Origin: Bacteroidota bacterium
GTDB lineage: Bacteria; Bacteroidota; Bacteroidia; NORP154
Direction of reading: 5' to 3'
DNA: 64,000 bases
Assembly: GCA_022572355.1 (NCBI GenBank)
Contig: JACZWC010000007.1
Location: 36,606 to 100,605, forward strand
Part shown: positions 54,511-64,000 of the stretch, one piece after another
Layout: each line of letters starts with the position of its first letter
Position numbering within the stretch: position 1 is the first letter of the stretch
Position numbers and translations under genes: made by a program
The notes under the pieces: generated by a model
Databases searched by the model: none
Told to the model about the DNA's origin: nothing
Seen by the model: the letters and a program-made list of their open reading frames with translations, nothing else

Positions 54511-55509
54511 TTATAAGAAACTTATTGAAGATTTTTGAGCGCTTTTAAAGAGTTTTGCGCCTAATATTATCTCATGGCTTCCAGAGCTGTATTTCCTAAT
54601 TTCCGAAACAGTAATGTCATAAGAATAGCCGATTTTAATCATATGATTGAGTTCGTAACCCAGAAATACAACCACCGCATCTTTGTGTCGATATGACAAT
54701 CCCCCCCAAAGCATCTCCTTGAAATTAACCTTTACAGTCATATCAAAAGATGCCGGCGTAGGAGTCATGTATTTTATCAGGACACTAGGCGTTATGCTAA
54801 GATTATCGCTGACATTAAACTTATAACCGCCCGTTATAAAGTGATGCACATTTATTTTAGCTTCCGCTGGTACATTTACCGATCTTATCTGATTTTGCAA
54901 TAACTGGGCAGTGGCATAACCTATATAAAATTTATCTGAGTAAAGCCATAACCCCCCCTGTACATCAAAAAATGTTTTAGAGAAATCTTGCGAAGAGAGA
55001 TAATTATAGGTTTCGTCATTTTGATCCGAAACGCCCAGATCTGTAATGTTCAACTTCCAATTTGAAAGACCCGTAGAAAGACCAAGTGCAAGCTTTATGG
55101 TTTTTGCAATCTTCAAATGAACTGCGTAACATAAATAGCCCGAGGTGTTAGAAAACGCGCCATACGTATCAGCAACGATATATCCGCCAAGCCCGTGAGT
55201 CAGCATTCTTTCAGATTTTTTTGCATCTGTGTAACCGGGCCTGCTAAGTCTCAGTGACGAAGAGCTTTTCTCTCTGAATAAGGTTGCATGCGCACTAAAA
55301 TAGAAGGTCTTGGGTGCATCATTGAACCCGGTCCATTGGTTTCGATAACTGAGATCAATGTTAAAATTATTGTTGATACCCGCAGTTGCAGGGTTCAATA
55401 TAATGGGATTGTGTATATACTGGCTATACTGTGCCAACTGCTGTGCATACGCGAAAGATGAATCCATCACAAACAAGAACAATACAAGATATTTCAAATA
55501 TACTTTCAT
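54511..55509 (-). CDS. PorP/SprF-family T9SS outer-membrane protein
   Basis: A 332-residue beta-barrel with signal peptide 1-22. It shows the PorP/SprF start QYSQYIHNPIILNPATAGINN and strands such as NIDLSYRNQWTGF and ISITPSVLIKYM. In Flavobacterium SprF is needed to secrete and anchor SprB, and such genes pair with large CHU_C-terminated adhesins. Here it is eight bases downstream of the 2232-residue adhesin gene, as expected for the partner. It probably holds that adhesin at the surface. Confidence 0.9.
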   Translation of the reverse strand: MKVYLKYLVLFLFVMDSSFAYAQQLAQYSQYIHNPIILNPATAGINNNFNIDLSYRNQWTGFNDAPKTFYFSAHATLFREKSSSSLRLSRPGYTDAKKSERMLTHGLGGYIVADTYGAFSNTSGYLCYAVHLKIAKTIKLALGLSTGLSNWKLNITDLGVSDQNDETYNYLSSQDFSKTFFDVQGGLWLYSDKFYIGYATAQLLQNQIRSVNVPAEAKINVHHFITGGYKFNVSDNLSITPSVLIKYMTPTPASFDMTVKVNFKEMLWGGLSYRHKDAVVVFLGYELNHMIKIGYSYDITVSEIRKYSSGSHEIILGAKLFKSAQKSSISFL

Positions 55510-55517
55510 ACCGCCGT

Positions 55518-58500
55518 CTATTTAAGAATGGTTACTGATCCAGTCATTGGTTTATCTCCATTATTCAAATTGATAATATAGAAATACGCTCCAAACGGAA
55601 GCTTTCTTCCCTTGTATGTGCCATCCCATGGATTCGCCGCGTATTCAGCTCCATTTGCTTTAAATAATTGCTCTCCCCAGCGATTAAATATCGTGACGTC
55701 TCCATCAGGGAAGTAGATCATATCTTCAAGAATCCATGCATCATTGACTCCATCATCGTTTGGAGTAAATGCAGTAGACGGGTTGATTTTTGCCACTTCC
55801 ACCGTAACCGTTGCAGTAGCCGGGCATCCGTTAGCATCAGTAACAGTTACAAAATAATCCCCTGCACTTAATCCAGTTGCCATTGAAGAACTTTGCCCAT
55901 CATCCCATACGTAGATAAATGGTCCTACCCCATTCGTAATTATGACAGTGGCAGACCCGTCAAAATTATTGGGAGTAGCGTCCGTTGAGCTCGTAGTAAT
56001 TACCAATGTTGCCAACTGACTTATCGAGACACTATTCGTTGCGCTACATGAATTTACATCCGTTACAATAACGGTATATGTTCCACCCGATAATCCAACC
56101 GCTGTAGCATTTGTCTGCGTATTTGTATCATTCCACTGATAATTAAATGGATTTGTCCCGCCAGCAGGAACCGCGGTTGCCGTACCACTTGGTGTACCTC
56201 CACAGGACGGAGTACTTGAGGTTGTTACAGTTAATGAAGGATAAACGTCTGTCATCTGGATCGTATCCTGTGTACAGCCATTTCCGTCGGTATAGCTATA
56301 GGTAATACTATGCGTGCCAACCCCAGCAACTGCCGGATCGAATAAATTACCCGTTACACCAACTCCGGAAAATGTTCCGCCCGCTGGGAATCCAGTGAGG
56401 TTGGAAATTGGTGCATCGAGGCAATAGGATGAATTCAATCCTGCCATTCCAACTGCTGGCTGTGCTACCACCAGCACCAATTGTGATGCACTATCCGTAC
56501 AACCCACTCCATCTGAGTAGACGTAGGTTATTGTGTAAGCACCCGCACCGGCAACTCCTGGATCAAACAGATTAGAACCTGTTATACCTATACCTGAAAA
56601 AACTCCTCCTATTGGCGAACCAACCAGGGTATCCGGGTCCGCACCCGCGCATATCTGTGTGGAAAGGCCTGTAAAATTAACTACTGGCACCGGAGTAACA
56701 GTTACGGTATCAACCTGTGAATTGGTACATCCAGCACCACTTGTATTGATATATGTGATTAAATGAGTTCCTGTATCTGCAATGAATGGATAAAAGGAGT
56801 TTCCGCTTATTCCCAGACCTGAGAACGTACCTCCAGGCAAAGATCCCGATAAAACTGCTGCAGAAGCATCAACACAGTAAATAGGATCCAGTCCAATGAT
56901 TGACAAGTTAGGCAAGGCATTTACATTCACCGATTGTGTTGTGCTATCCGAACATCCATTAACCGTCGTAAACTTATATTGAATGGTATGTGTTCCCGCC
57001 CCTGCAAGTGCCGGATCGAAGAGAATACCACTGATACCAGGGCCGCTAAAAACGCCTCCTGTCGGAGTGCCAGATAATACGGCAGCATTTGCATCGACGC
57101 AATAACCCGTATCCAATCCTGTAAACGAGACAGTAGGCAGCGCATTTACCACAACAGTTTGCATGCTGCTATCTGAACATCCGCCACCATCTGTAAATAC
57201 ATATTTTACGACATGCGAACCTACTCCAGCCACAGCAGGGTCAAAATTGCTACCAGAAACTCCAGGCCCACTGAAAATACCGCCACCCGGTATTCCCGTT
57301 AACACATCTGCAGGATCACCTATGCAATGAGGTGTTGTTAACCCAGTAAACGACGCCACAGGTGGAGGCGATTCGGTGTTTGCAGGTACTGATCTTATAC
57401 AGAATACGCTCGACATTACTGTTACCCTATAAAGGCCTCCACAAAGAGAATCAGCCAATGAATCTGTTTCTCCAATGGCAACTCCCAGAGAATCCAGCCA
57501 ATTATACACATAAGGAGACACACTTCCTGTAGGTGTTACGGTGGCACTTCCATCGCAAACCACACAAGAACTCAATACCAAATTTGTAATCGAAGCCGCC
57601 ATGGATGAAGTATCACCTACATTGGCCATCGCTGTATCAGTACAGCCCGTTGCATCCGTAACGGTTACGGTGTAAGATCCAGCAAGTAGTCCAACAGCAA
57701 CAGAATTCGACTGTAGCGGCGTCGTGTTCCATGCATATTGGAAGGTGCCAACTCCTCCTGCCGCAACAACTGTAGCCGTTCCAACTGGTGCCAATGTGTC
57801 GCAATTAGCATCTGTAGTTCCGGTAATTGTAGCAACAACAGCAGGCGGTTCAGTAATAACCACATTAGAATCTGTCGTGGTACATCCCTGTGCATCCGTA
57901 ACGTCAACCCTGAATGTGCCCGCACACAATCCAGTTGCCATAGCCGTTGTTTGCGTTCCGGGATCATTCCATAAATAGGTAAATGGACCTGTACCACCCG
58001 AAGGACATGCCGTAGCAGAACCATCACATGCATTGTTACACGAAACATTCTGAAGATTGCAAATTGTTGGAACAAGCACATCAGGTTGGGTGATAGTAAA
58101 TGGGGCTGTGGTAACACAACTGCTATCATCTTTAACGATTGCATAGTAAGATCCGGCACACAAGGCCGCGATGGTCGATGAGGAGCCACCTACCGGCGCA
58201 CCAGAACTATCAACCCAGGAATAAGTATACGGTGGTATACCACCAATTCCTCCTGCTGTTGCACCACCCGTACAATCGCCAAAACACGTTGTTATCATGG
58301 TGGCACTTATTATACTGCTCATGAATCCATTGGGGCCCGCAACCATAATGTCATTGCTGCTCGTACATCCACTTGCATCAGTTACTGTTATAAAGAAAGT
58401 TGATGCACATAAACTATCTGCAATAACTCCTACATCTCCATTGGACCATGCATACGTGTAAGGTGCAACGCCCCCAGAACCAATCACTTCTGCTGTTGCA

Positions 58501-61500
58501 TCACAGGTACTATCACATGCAGCCTCGGTAGTTGAAACTGAATCTACGCTTAAGAACGGTGAAGCTGAATTCACCGTTACCGACTGAGTTGTGCTGTCTG
58601 CACATCCCCCGCCATCACTGTACATATATTGGATAGTATGAGTTCCCACGCCTGCAACAGATGGATCAAAAGTGCTTCCCACGATCCCGGGCCCACTGAA
58701 TATTCCCCCACTTGGAGTACCTGTTAACACCTGGGGTGAGTTGCTTGCACAATAGGTTGCTGATAATCCACTGAAGCTCACTGAAGGAAGTGCTGTGACA
58801 GCAATAATCTGGTCCTGCGTATTTGTACATCCGTTTCCATCGGTATATGTATAGGTGATTGTGTGTGAACCTGTACCTGCAACACTTGGGAAAAATGAGC
58901 TTCCACTAATGCCCGTTCCAGAAAATGATCCACCCAATGGGGATCCTGTTAGCACTGAAGAAGATGCATCAATGCAATAGCTGGCATTCAAACCACTGAA
59001 AGATACAGTAGGCAGAGCAACCACCACAGCGATTTGAGTTGTGCTGTCACTGCATCCGTTCAGATCTACAAATGCATATTGAACGGTATGGGACCCAACT
59101 CCCGCTACAACGGGATCAAAGATGCTTCCACCTACCCCAGGGCCGCTAAATGTACCACCAACAGGGAATCCCGTTAGTGTAGAAGCAGATGCATCTGCAC
59201 AATATAGACTGTTCAAGCCGGAAAATGTGACCAAAGGAGAAGCGTTCACAACAACCGTCTGTGTGGTGCTATCCATGCATCCACCTCCATCCGAATATAC
59301 AAATTTGATGATGTGACTACCTGTGCCAGCAGTCGCCGGATCAAATACGTTACCCAGAATTATACCGTTACCCGTGAATGTTCCAGGTCCAGGTGATCCC
59401 ACCAACGTATCTGGTATTGAAGCTACACATGTGGTTGCAGATAAGCCCGTAAAGCTGGCAACCGGAATTGGCGTTACAATCACTGTTTGGGTATCTGTGT
59501 TAACGCAGTTGTTACCATCGGTATAGGTGTAAGTAATAGAATGAGTACCGGTATCCGCTATCGATGGATAAAACGAGCCACCACTGATTCCAGGCCCCCC
59601 GAAAGTTCCACCCAAAGGTGAGCCGGTTAATACTGAGCTCCCAGTTGTGATACAATAAGTGGGATTTAACCCGCTAAAGGAGACAACCGGCAATGCGTTA
59701 ACCGTAACACTCATAACACTATCATCAAAGCAGCCAAAGGCATCTGTATATGCATAGGTGATACTGTGAACCCCTACTCCCGCAACGGCCGGATCAAAAT
59801 TGTTTCCTGTAATACCGTTTCCTGAGAATGTACCTCCAGATGGTATTCCAGTCAACACGGCAACTGCATCATCCAAACAATAGTCACTGGCCAAACCAGC
59901 AAATGTTACGAATGGCAGCGTATTCACATTGACTGATTGAGTTTCGCTGCCCGTACAACCATTTCCATCTACATAATCGTATGTTATTTGGTGAAATCCT
60001 GCACCCGCCAGGGAAGGTGTAAAAGTATTTCCAAAAACTCCAGGGCCAGAGAACGTGCCACCTGATGGGTAACCTGTAAGCACTACCGGTGTTACATCAT
60101 CCTCACAATACGGATTAACCAAGCCAGTAAAATATACTATAGGCAATCCAATAATTTCTACATTTTGAACATCAGTATTCGTACACCCGTTACCATCCGT
60201 ATACGTATACGTGATTGCGTTGAGTCCTACAGCTGCGAGATTAGGGTAAAAGTTGTCACCAATAATTCCATTACCAGAAAATGTTCCGCCAAGAGGAGCA
60301 CCAGTCAGAGGTATCGCTGCAGTATCACTTATACAGTGGGGACCTCCCAATCCAGAGAAACTTATCACTGGCAAATTGACAAATTCCACAACGACCTGGT
60401 CGAAGTCCGTGCAAATTCCATTGGTCTCCGTCCATTGAAAGGTGTAAACACCCATGACTGACACAGTAGCTGTTGCTCCTGCGCTGGTATTGGTCGGATT
60501 GTAAATCGCTGTTCCCGGACCAGCTGCAATTGTCCATAACCCAGATCCAACACTGGGAATTGCGGTAAAACCGAAATCCAAAATCCCACAGCCAAAACCA
60601 CCTACACCTGCATTACTATTTGGGGTTTCTGAGAATATGACCGTTACATCGTCAAAATCGGTACATGGACCATTGGTTTCAGTCCATCTGAATACATACG
60701 TCCCATAACTAGTGGCCGTAACGGTTGCGCCTGGTGCAGCGGCATTTGGAAAAAACGATACAAATCCCGGGCCTGTCTGTTTGGTCCACAACCCTGACCC
60801 TATACTTGGTGTAGCAGCAAGCGTAAAGTTTAAGTCACATTCATTGCCATCTGGGCCAGCCACTGCTGATGGCGCCTGATCAAAAGAGACGGTGATATCA
60901 GCAAAATCCGAACAGGTTCCATTCACTTCTGTCCATCTGAATGTATAAGTTCCATAAGCAGAAACTGTCGCTACTGCTGCCGGACTGTTAGCGCTTGGTG
61001 CGTATACCGTAACTCCAGGACCAGATACCTGGGTCCAGGTACCTATTCCAACACTCGGAGTCGCTCCAAATGTATAGTTGAGGTCGCATTCGGCGGATCC
61101 TGCTCCAGGATTAGCAACGGGTTGCTGATAAAAGTTCACAACTACCTCATCGAAATCCACACATGAACCATTCGCCTCCGTCCATCGATATGTATTGGTT
61201 CCATAAGAAGTTGCTGTAGCTGTAGCCGTGGCCGTATTGGCATTTGGTGAATAGGAAGACGTTCCCGGCCCAGCGACCTGGGTCCACGTACCTACTCCGA
61301 TGCTGGGAACTCCACTAAACACGAATGTTAAATCACATTCGTCACCACCAGCGCCGGCATTTGCCGTTGGCATTGGAGAATCCACAACCACGGGTATACT
61401 AACACAACCCGCTGACCAGAGGCCTGAGACAGTATTGTATGCCCTCAAATAATATGTAGCTGTGGAAGTGGCATTATAAGTAGCTCCAGACCCGAGTGCA

Positions 61501-62216
61501 GTACTCGTTCCACAAGAGGTGCCTTGCCAATACCAGATTACATTGGAAGGGGAAGGGGGGCTCCCTGTTCTGGATATTGTCACATTGATGCATTGCGGTG
61601 AATTACTCGTAAGCGCTAACGGATCATCCGGGGTCATTTGTTCTCCCTGTATAGAAACATTATCAATTACAAATCCGGGGAAAGTGCCTGTAGCTCCATC
61701 ATCGAACCAGCGAAACCCTATAAAAACAGTGGCATCGTTATTGATCCCAGCCGGAATTGCCAGGTTAGTAACAGTTTGCGTAGCGCCTTGTCCCTGATAT
61801 TGCGTTCCTGAAACATTACTCCAAACGGCCCCATCGGTAGAATATACCACCATGCCATAATCTGCCGCAGCCTGGCCTATACATTTCCAATTGAAAGTTA
61901 TATCAACAAGCTGGCGTCCCGAAGTAGAGAAGCCACGATATGCGATTCTATTGCTCGTACCAAAATCTCTATTGTAAGCACAAAAAGCTGCGTCGCTACC
62001 GACGGATAGACTATAAATCCCCGCTATCGCACAGCCATCATTGGTAGTGGTCCATGGGCTGCCAAATCCGCTTACGCTCCAACTGCACCTGGGAAGAGCA
62101 CCTTCCCCACATGCGTCGAAATTCTCTGATAATAGGTTTGCGAATTGCCCGAAGCTACTTAGCGGTAACGCAATCAAGAGAACAATAAAATGATTATAGA
62201 GTGTACGGTTGGTCAC
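55518..62216 (-). CDS. Giant repeat adhesin with CHU_C-type (type B) T9SS signal
   Basis: A 2232-residue surface protein. Signal peptide 1-23 (start GTG); a MAM/cleaved-adhesin-like jelly-roll domain (about 28-190, FVIDNVSI); then four class A repeats of about 82 residues (ECDL...GTWTQVAGPG), eight class B repeats of about 75 (YC...LTG.P.GGTFSG.GI.G...AG.G.H.ITY), five SprB-like class C repeats, five more class B and two more class C. The final domain from about 2145 is the gliding-motility C-terminal (CHU_C) type: TAFTPNDDGVND, FNRWGEQLF, PFGAYFYIINL. It should be carried by the T9SS and anchored with the PorP/SprF partner. Class B repeats are cysteine-containing, probably with one disulphide each. 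Confidence 0.9.
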   Translation of the reverse strand: MTNRTLYNHFIVLLIALPLSSFGQFANLLSENFDACGEGALPRCSWSVSGFGSPWTTTNDGCAIAGIYSLSVGSDAAFCAYNRDFGTSNRIAYRGFSTSGRQLVDITFNWKCIGQAAADYGMVVYSTDGAVWSNVSGTQYQGQGATQTVTNLAIPAGINNDATVFIGFRWFDDGATGTFPGFVIDNVSIQGEQMTPDDPLALTSNSPQCINVTISRTGSPPSPSNVIWYWQGTSCGTSTALGSGATYNATSTATYYLRAYNTVSGLWSAGCVSIPVVVDSPMPTANAGAGGDECDLTFVFSGVPSIGVGTWTQVAGPGTSSYSPNANTATATATATSYGTNTYRWTEANGSCVDFDEVVVNFYQQPVANPGAGSAECDLNYTFGATPSVGIGTWTQVSGPGVTVYAPSANSPAAVATVSAYGTYTFRWTEVNGTCSDFADITVSFDQAPSAVAGPDGNECDLNFTLAATPSIGSGLWTKQTGPGFVSFFPNAAAPGATVTATSYGTYVFRWTETNGPCTDFDDVTVIFSETPNSNAGVGGFGCGILDFGFTAIPSVGSGLWTIAAGPGTAIYNPTNTSAGATATVSVMGVYTFQWTETNGICTDFDQVVVEFVNLPVISFSGLGGPHCISDTAAIPLTGAPLGGTFSGNGIIGDNFYPNLAAVGLNAITYTYTDGNGCTNTDVQNVEIIGLPIVYFTGLVNPYCEDDVTPVVLTGYPSGGTFSGPGVFGNTFTPSLAGAGFHQITYDYVDGNGCTGSETQSVNVNTLPFVTFAGLASDYCLDDAVAVLTGIPSGGTFSGNGITGNNFDPAVAGVGVHSITYAYTDAFGCFDDSVMSVTVNALPVVSFSGLNPTYCITTGSSVLTGSPLGGTFGGPGISGGSFYPSIADTGTHSITYTYTDGNNCVNTDTQTVIVTPIPVASFTGLSATTCVASIPDTLVGSPGPGTFTGNGIILGNVFDPATAGTGSHIIKFVYSDGGGCMDSTTQTVVVNASPLVTFSGLNSLYCADASASTLTGFPVGGTFSGPGVGGSIFDPVVAGVGSHTVQYAFVDLNGCSDSTTQIAVVVALPTVSFSGLNASYCIDASSSVLTGSPLGGSFSGTGISGSSFFPSVAGTGSHTITYTYTDGNGCTNTQDQIIAVTALPSVSFSGLSATYCASNSPQVLTGTPSGGIFSGPGIVGSTFDPSVAGVGTHTIQYMYSDGGGCADSTTQSVTVNSASPFLSVDSVSTTEAACDSTCDATAEVIGSGGVAPYTYAWSNGDVGVIADSLCASTFFITVTDASGCTSSNDIMVAGPNGFMSSIISATMITTCFGDCTGGATAGGIGGIPPYTYSWVDSSGAPVGGSSSTIAALCAGSYYAIVKDDSSCVTTAPFTITQPDVLVPTICNLQNVSCNNACDGSATACPSGGTGPFTYLWNDPGTQTTAMATGLCAGTFRVDVTDAQGCTTTDSNVVITEPPAVVATITGTTDANCDTLAPVGTATVVAAGGVGTFQYAWNTTPLQSNSVAVGLLAGSYTVTVTDATGCTDTAMANVGDTSSMAASITNLVLSSCVVCDGSATVTPTGSVSPYVYNWLDSLGVAIGETDSLADSLCGGLYRVTVMSSVFCIRSVPANTESPPPVASFTGLTTPHCIGDPADVLTGIPGGGIFSGPGVSGSNFDPAVAGVGSHVVKYVFTDGGGCSDSSMQTVVVNALPTVSFTGLDTGYCVDANAAVLSGTPTGGVFSGPGISGILFDPALAGAGTHTIQYKFTTVNGCSDSTTQSVNVNALPNLSIIGLDPIYCVDASAAVLSGSLPGGTFSGLGISGNSFYPFIADTGTHLITYINTSGAGCTNSQVDTVTVTPVPVVNFTGLSTQICAGADPDTLVGSPIGGVFSGIGITGSNLFDPGVAGAGAYTITYVYSDGVGCTDSASQLVLVVAQPAVGMAGLNSSYCLDAPISNLTGFPAGGTFSGVGVTGNLFDPAVAGVGTHSITYSYTDGNGCTQDTIQMTDVYPSLTVTTSSTPSCGGTPSGTATAVPAGGTNPFNYQWNDTNTQTNATAVGLSGGTYTVIVTDVNSCSATNSVSISQLATLVITTSSTDATPNNFDGSATVIITNGVGPFIYVWDDGQSSSMATGLSAGDYFVTVTDANGCPATATVTVEVAKINPSTAFTPNDDGVNDAWILEDMIYFPDGDVTIFNRWGEQLFKANGAEYAANPWDGTYKGRKLPFGAYFYIINLNNGDKPMTGSVTILK
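56240..60375 (-). repeat. Class B and class C protein repeats within the adhesin gene
   Basis: Thirteen class B repeats (about 225 bases each) and five SprB-like class C repeats. B1-B8 run about 60375-58560, C1-C5 about 58560-57360 and B9-B13 about 57360-56240; C6-C7 (about 56240-55800) lie just outside this range. The order B3-B4-B5-B6 matches B10-B11-B12-B13 in detail, so part of the array was copied as a block. Confidence 0.75.
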
Positions 62217-62339
62217 AATCTAAATTTCATTAATTATGCCGAAAACTCGCCCTTACCCGATGAATTATAGCTTGAATAATTGTGTTGCACCGTTCTGTTC
62301 AAGGGGTAAAACAGGCATATACTTACGAAGATTGCAATT

Positions 62340-63494
62340 TTATGTTACAATGTCAATAGTTTTTCGCTTAAACGGCTTAATCAGAGACGAATGATTGTAT
62401 ACCCGATTGATAGAAGCCGTGAACTTCGAAAGATTAAAACGCTTAGACGTAATTATCCCTGTAGAAGACAGCTTGTTCCGAAGTTCTTCATCAGATGCTA
62501 TCAAGCATATCTTGTCATAAAACATTTCAATATTCCCTGATTGTGCATAAAGAACATCGCTATTATCCGTAGTGACTTCGCTTAAGCCTGGGCTATTACT
62601 GCAAACAACAGGTATTCCCAGCGCTAGCGACTCAAGCTGAGTTACCGGATGTCCTTCCCAATGAGAGGGCATGACCAGACAATTCAATAGTGCGTAGAAT
62701 GATTTCATGTCGTCCAAATAACCAACATACGTAACAGAAACATTTAGTCCGTAATTGTCAATTAGCCTTTTCATTTTATCGATATCCGGGCCAATTCCCG
62801 CTATTAAAAATTTGACCTTTCTTTCAAGTTGTCCGTCAAATCCATGAGACTTAAATCGGTGGGCGATTTTGACAAACTCTCTCCATCCCTTCCTCTTCAC
62901 CAGCCTTCCAGCGAACCCTACCACAAAGTCATCTGGTTCAATTCCCAATCCACTTTTTTCCAGTTCCACATTTTTGGACAATTCTGTAGGTGAAAACTTC
63001 TCCGCATCTACAAAGTTGTAAATCACTTTTATTTTCCCTTCTGGAATTCTTGCACGATCCATCAGCCTTTCCCTTACGGCTTTGGAACATGCAATAAACT
63101 GATCCACATGAGGTTCAAAAAATCTCAACAGTATCGGCAGCAACACACCCTTTTCAAAAATGTCGCCATGATCGTGAAAAATCAAAGTTAGGTTCGGATG
63201 GAACAAGCGCTTAACCAGGTATCCAAATGCCTGCGACCTTGGCAGATGACAATGAAGGACTTGGATATTCTTTTTCTTTACTATTGTGCTCAAAGCCTTC
63301 AACGGTCCAGGTGAATAGCGGCTATTTGAGTTATAGCAGCACACATTATTGTGCCGAATGGATATGGAGGGAACCGTACTCCTTAGTGAGTATAGATGAA
63401 TGTCGCGGTTCATTGTCTCTGCTTCAAAATAAGATTTCAGCAAAGATTGTGCTCCACCCAACCAGAAAGTATCAATAATGTGCAGAACCTTCAT
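62340..63494 (-). CDS. Glycosyltransferase, family 4
   Basis: A 384-residue GT-B glycosyltransferase. It starts MKVLHIIDTFWLGGAQSLL, with the N-terminal acceptor domain typical of GT4, and has the donor-site GFAGRLVKRKGWREFVKIA (about 194-212), the VTYVGYLDDM segment and the E-x7-E-type PSHWEGHPVTQLESLALGIPVV near 280-300. It overlaps the upstream glycosyltransferase gene by 23 bases. It probably takes part in cell-surface polysaccharide synthesis; the sugar donor is unknown. Confidence 0.9.
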   Translation of the reverse strand: MKVLHIIDTFWLGGAQSLLKSYFEAETMNRDIHLYSLRSTVPSISIRHNNVCCYNSNSRYSPGPLKALSTIVKKKNIQVLHCHLPRSQAFGYLVKRLFHPNLTLIFHDHGDIFEKGVLLPILLRFFEPHVDQFIACSKAVRERLMDRARIPEGKIKVIYNFVDAEKFSPTELSKNVELEKSGLGIEPDDFVVGFAGRLVKRKGWREFVKIAHRFKSHGFDGQLERKVKFLIAGIGPDIDKMKRLIDNYGLNVSVTYVGYLDDMKSFYALLNCLVMPSHWEGHPVTQLESLALGIPVVCSNSPGLSEVTTDNSDVLYAQSGNIEMFYDKICLIASDEELRNKLSSTGIITSKRFNLSKFTASINRVYNHSSLIKPFKRKTIDIVT

Positions 63495-64000
63495 GTTTCA
63501 TTTTATTTGCTGCATTGTAGAGTTGGGTATCATACTCTTTTATTAATGTTTGCCAATCATTGGTTTTTCTGAACATATTTAAGTGCTCTATATCAACTGA
63601 AAAGTTTTTGTGAAACTTATGATGGTAATAATTTTCTATCCTCTCGGCGAACGCACGTTGATTGCCAATTCCCAGCAATTCCCCATTAACACCATCTGTG
63701 ATAAGTTCTGTATTTCCGCTCACCGGCGTAGTGAGGACATACAAGCCCGTAGCAAGCGCTTCCAGAATTGAAATAGACATCCCTTCGCTAATGGAAGGGG
63801 CCACGAGCAAGTCTGCAGCTTGATAAACACTGGGCATCTTCTCATGCGATAATTTACCATGAAAGGTCACCCAATCTGAAATCCCACACTGAACACAGAG
63901 TTTCTGCAGCATTTTGAGCAACGGCCCATTGCCATATATACTCAGTTCAAAGTTCCACCCTTTAGTAGAAATTAATTGAATGGCCCTTAATAAGGTCACC
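63472..64000 (-). CDS. Glycosyltransferase, family 4, partial (cut by window edge)
   Basis: The last 175 residues of another GT4 enzyme. They include FHGKLSHEKMPSVYQAADLLVAPS and the EGMSISILEALATGLYVLTT donor-site region. The reading frame runs off the right edge of the window, and the apparent GTG at 63999 is internal, as TLLRAIQLI is the middle of a GT4. It overlaps the next gene's start by 23 bases, so the two are coupled. Confidence 0.85.
   Translation of the reverse strand, partial: VTLLRAIQLISTKGWNFELSIYGNGPLLKMLQKLCVQCGISDWVTFHGKLSHEKMPSVYQAADLLVAPSISEGMSISILEALATGLYVLTTPVSGNTELITDGVNGELLGIGNQRAFAERIENYYHHKFHKNFSVDIEHLNMFRKTNDWQTLIKEYDTQLYNAANKMKHEGSAHY

Noticed and set aside
57665..58189. 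174-residue open frame within the adhesin gene
   Set aside because: Alternate frame of repetitive coding DNA; His/Leu/Pro-rich composition without a domain.
55800..61380. Regularly spaced repeats that might suggest a CRISPR array
   Set aside because: The period is about 225-245 bases, the repeats are diverged at DNA level and the whole is one open coding frame; these are protein domain repeats.
63472..64000. GTG at 63999 as the real start of the last glycosyltransferase
   Set aside because: The sequence there is from the middle of a GT4 enzyme and the window ends one base later, so the gene is cut off.

Overview
The window comes from a bacterium of the phylum Bacteroidota, most likely an aerobic, surface-moving or surface-attached environmental lineage of the Cytophagia type. 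Four observations support this. It has gliding-motility genes gldE and gldD next to mutY and ssb. It has a PorP/SprF-family protein and five exported proteins with type IX secretion (T9SS) C-terminal signals. Promoter-like sites have the phylum's TTTG-N19-TAnnTTTG form. Starts often lack a Shine-Dalgarno sequence and are often GTG or TTG. No rRNA, tRNA, CRISPR array or insertion sequence was found. Genus-level placement cannot be made from sequence reading alone.

Layout. 1-9.5 kb is housekeeping: ferritin, SprT-like protease, aminotransferase, GDP-mannose synthesis, fumarase, ArsC-like protein and release factor 2, whose gene needs a programmed +1 frameshift and so looks broken. A secreted sphingomyelinase-like enzyme and RecX follow. 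9.5-17.1 kb holds an MFS transporter, an HU / TPR / tiny basic ribosomal-type protein / RNase G cluster, then mutY-ssb-gldE-gldD. 17.1-28.9 kb holds haem A synthase, two small beta-barrel proteins, a secreted purple-acid-phosphatase-like protein, a MurG-like glycosyltransferase with no canonical start codon, RlmB, a GWxTD lipoprotein, RmuC, an Omp85 protein and a DUF6973-like protein. 29-33.6 kb has a secreted M1 aminopeptidase and an FMN-dependent glutamate-synthase-like protein.

33.6-36.7 kb looks accessory: an orphan membrane protein, two consecutive toxin-antitoxin pairs with matching promoter boxes, and an SGNH hydrolase. 36.7-41.9 kb returns to housekeeping (UbiD-type decarboxylase, DUF4290, UvrD/PcrA), followed by a secreted FG-GAP/ASPIC protein.

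The most interesting part is 44.8-62.2 kb. A SiaB-type kinase, a SiaC-type (DUF1987) phosphoprotein, a PorE-like OmpA protein with a SPOR-like tail, and two TPR-SpoIIE phosphatases form one co-directional unit. This is a complete kinase / substrate / phosphatase cycle without the diguanylate cyclase that is the output in Pseudomonas. It converges on a second unit of a 2232-residue repeat adhesin with a CHU_C-type T9SS signal, a PorP/SprF partner and an OmpA-PD40 protein. I infer, but cannot prove, that the phosphorylation cycle controls or senses T9SS, envelope or adhesin function. The window ends in glycosyltransferases.

Intergenic DNA carries at least seven unrelated palindromic elements, each present once, which are listed separately.
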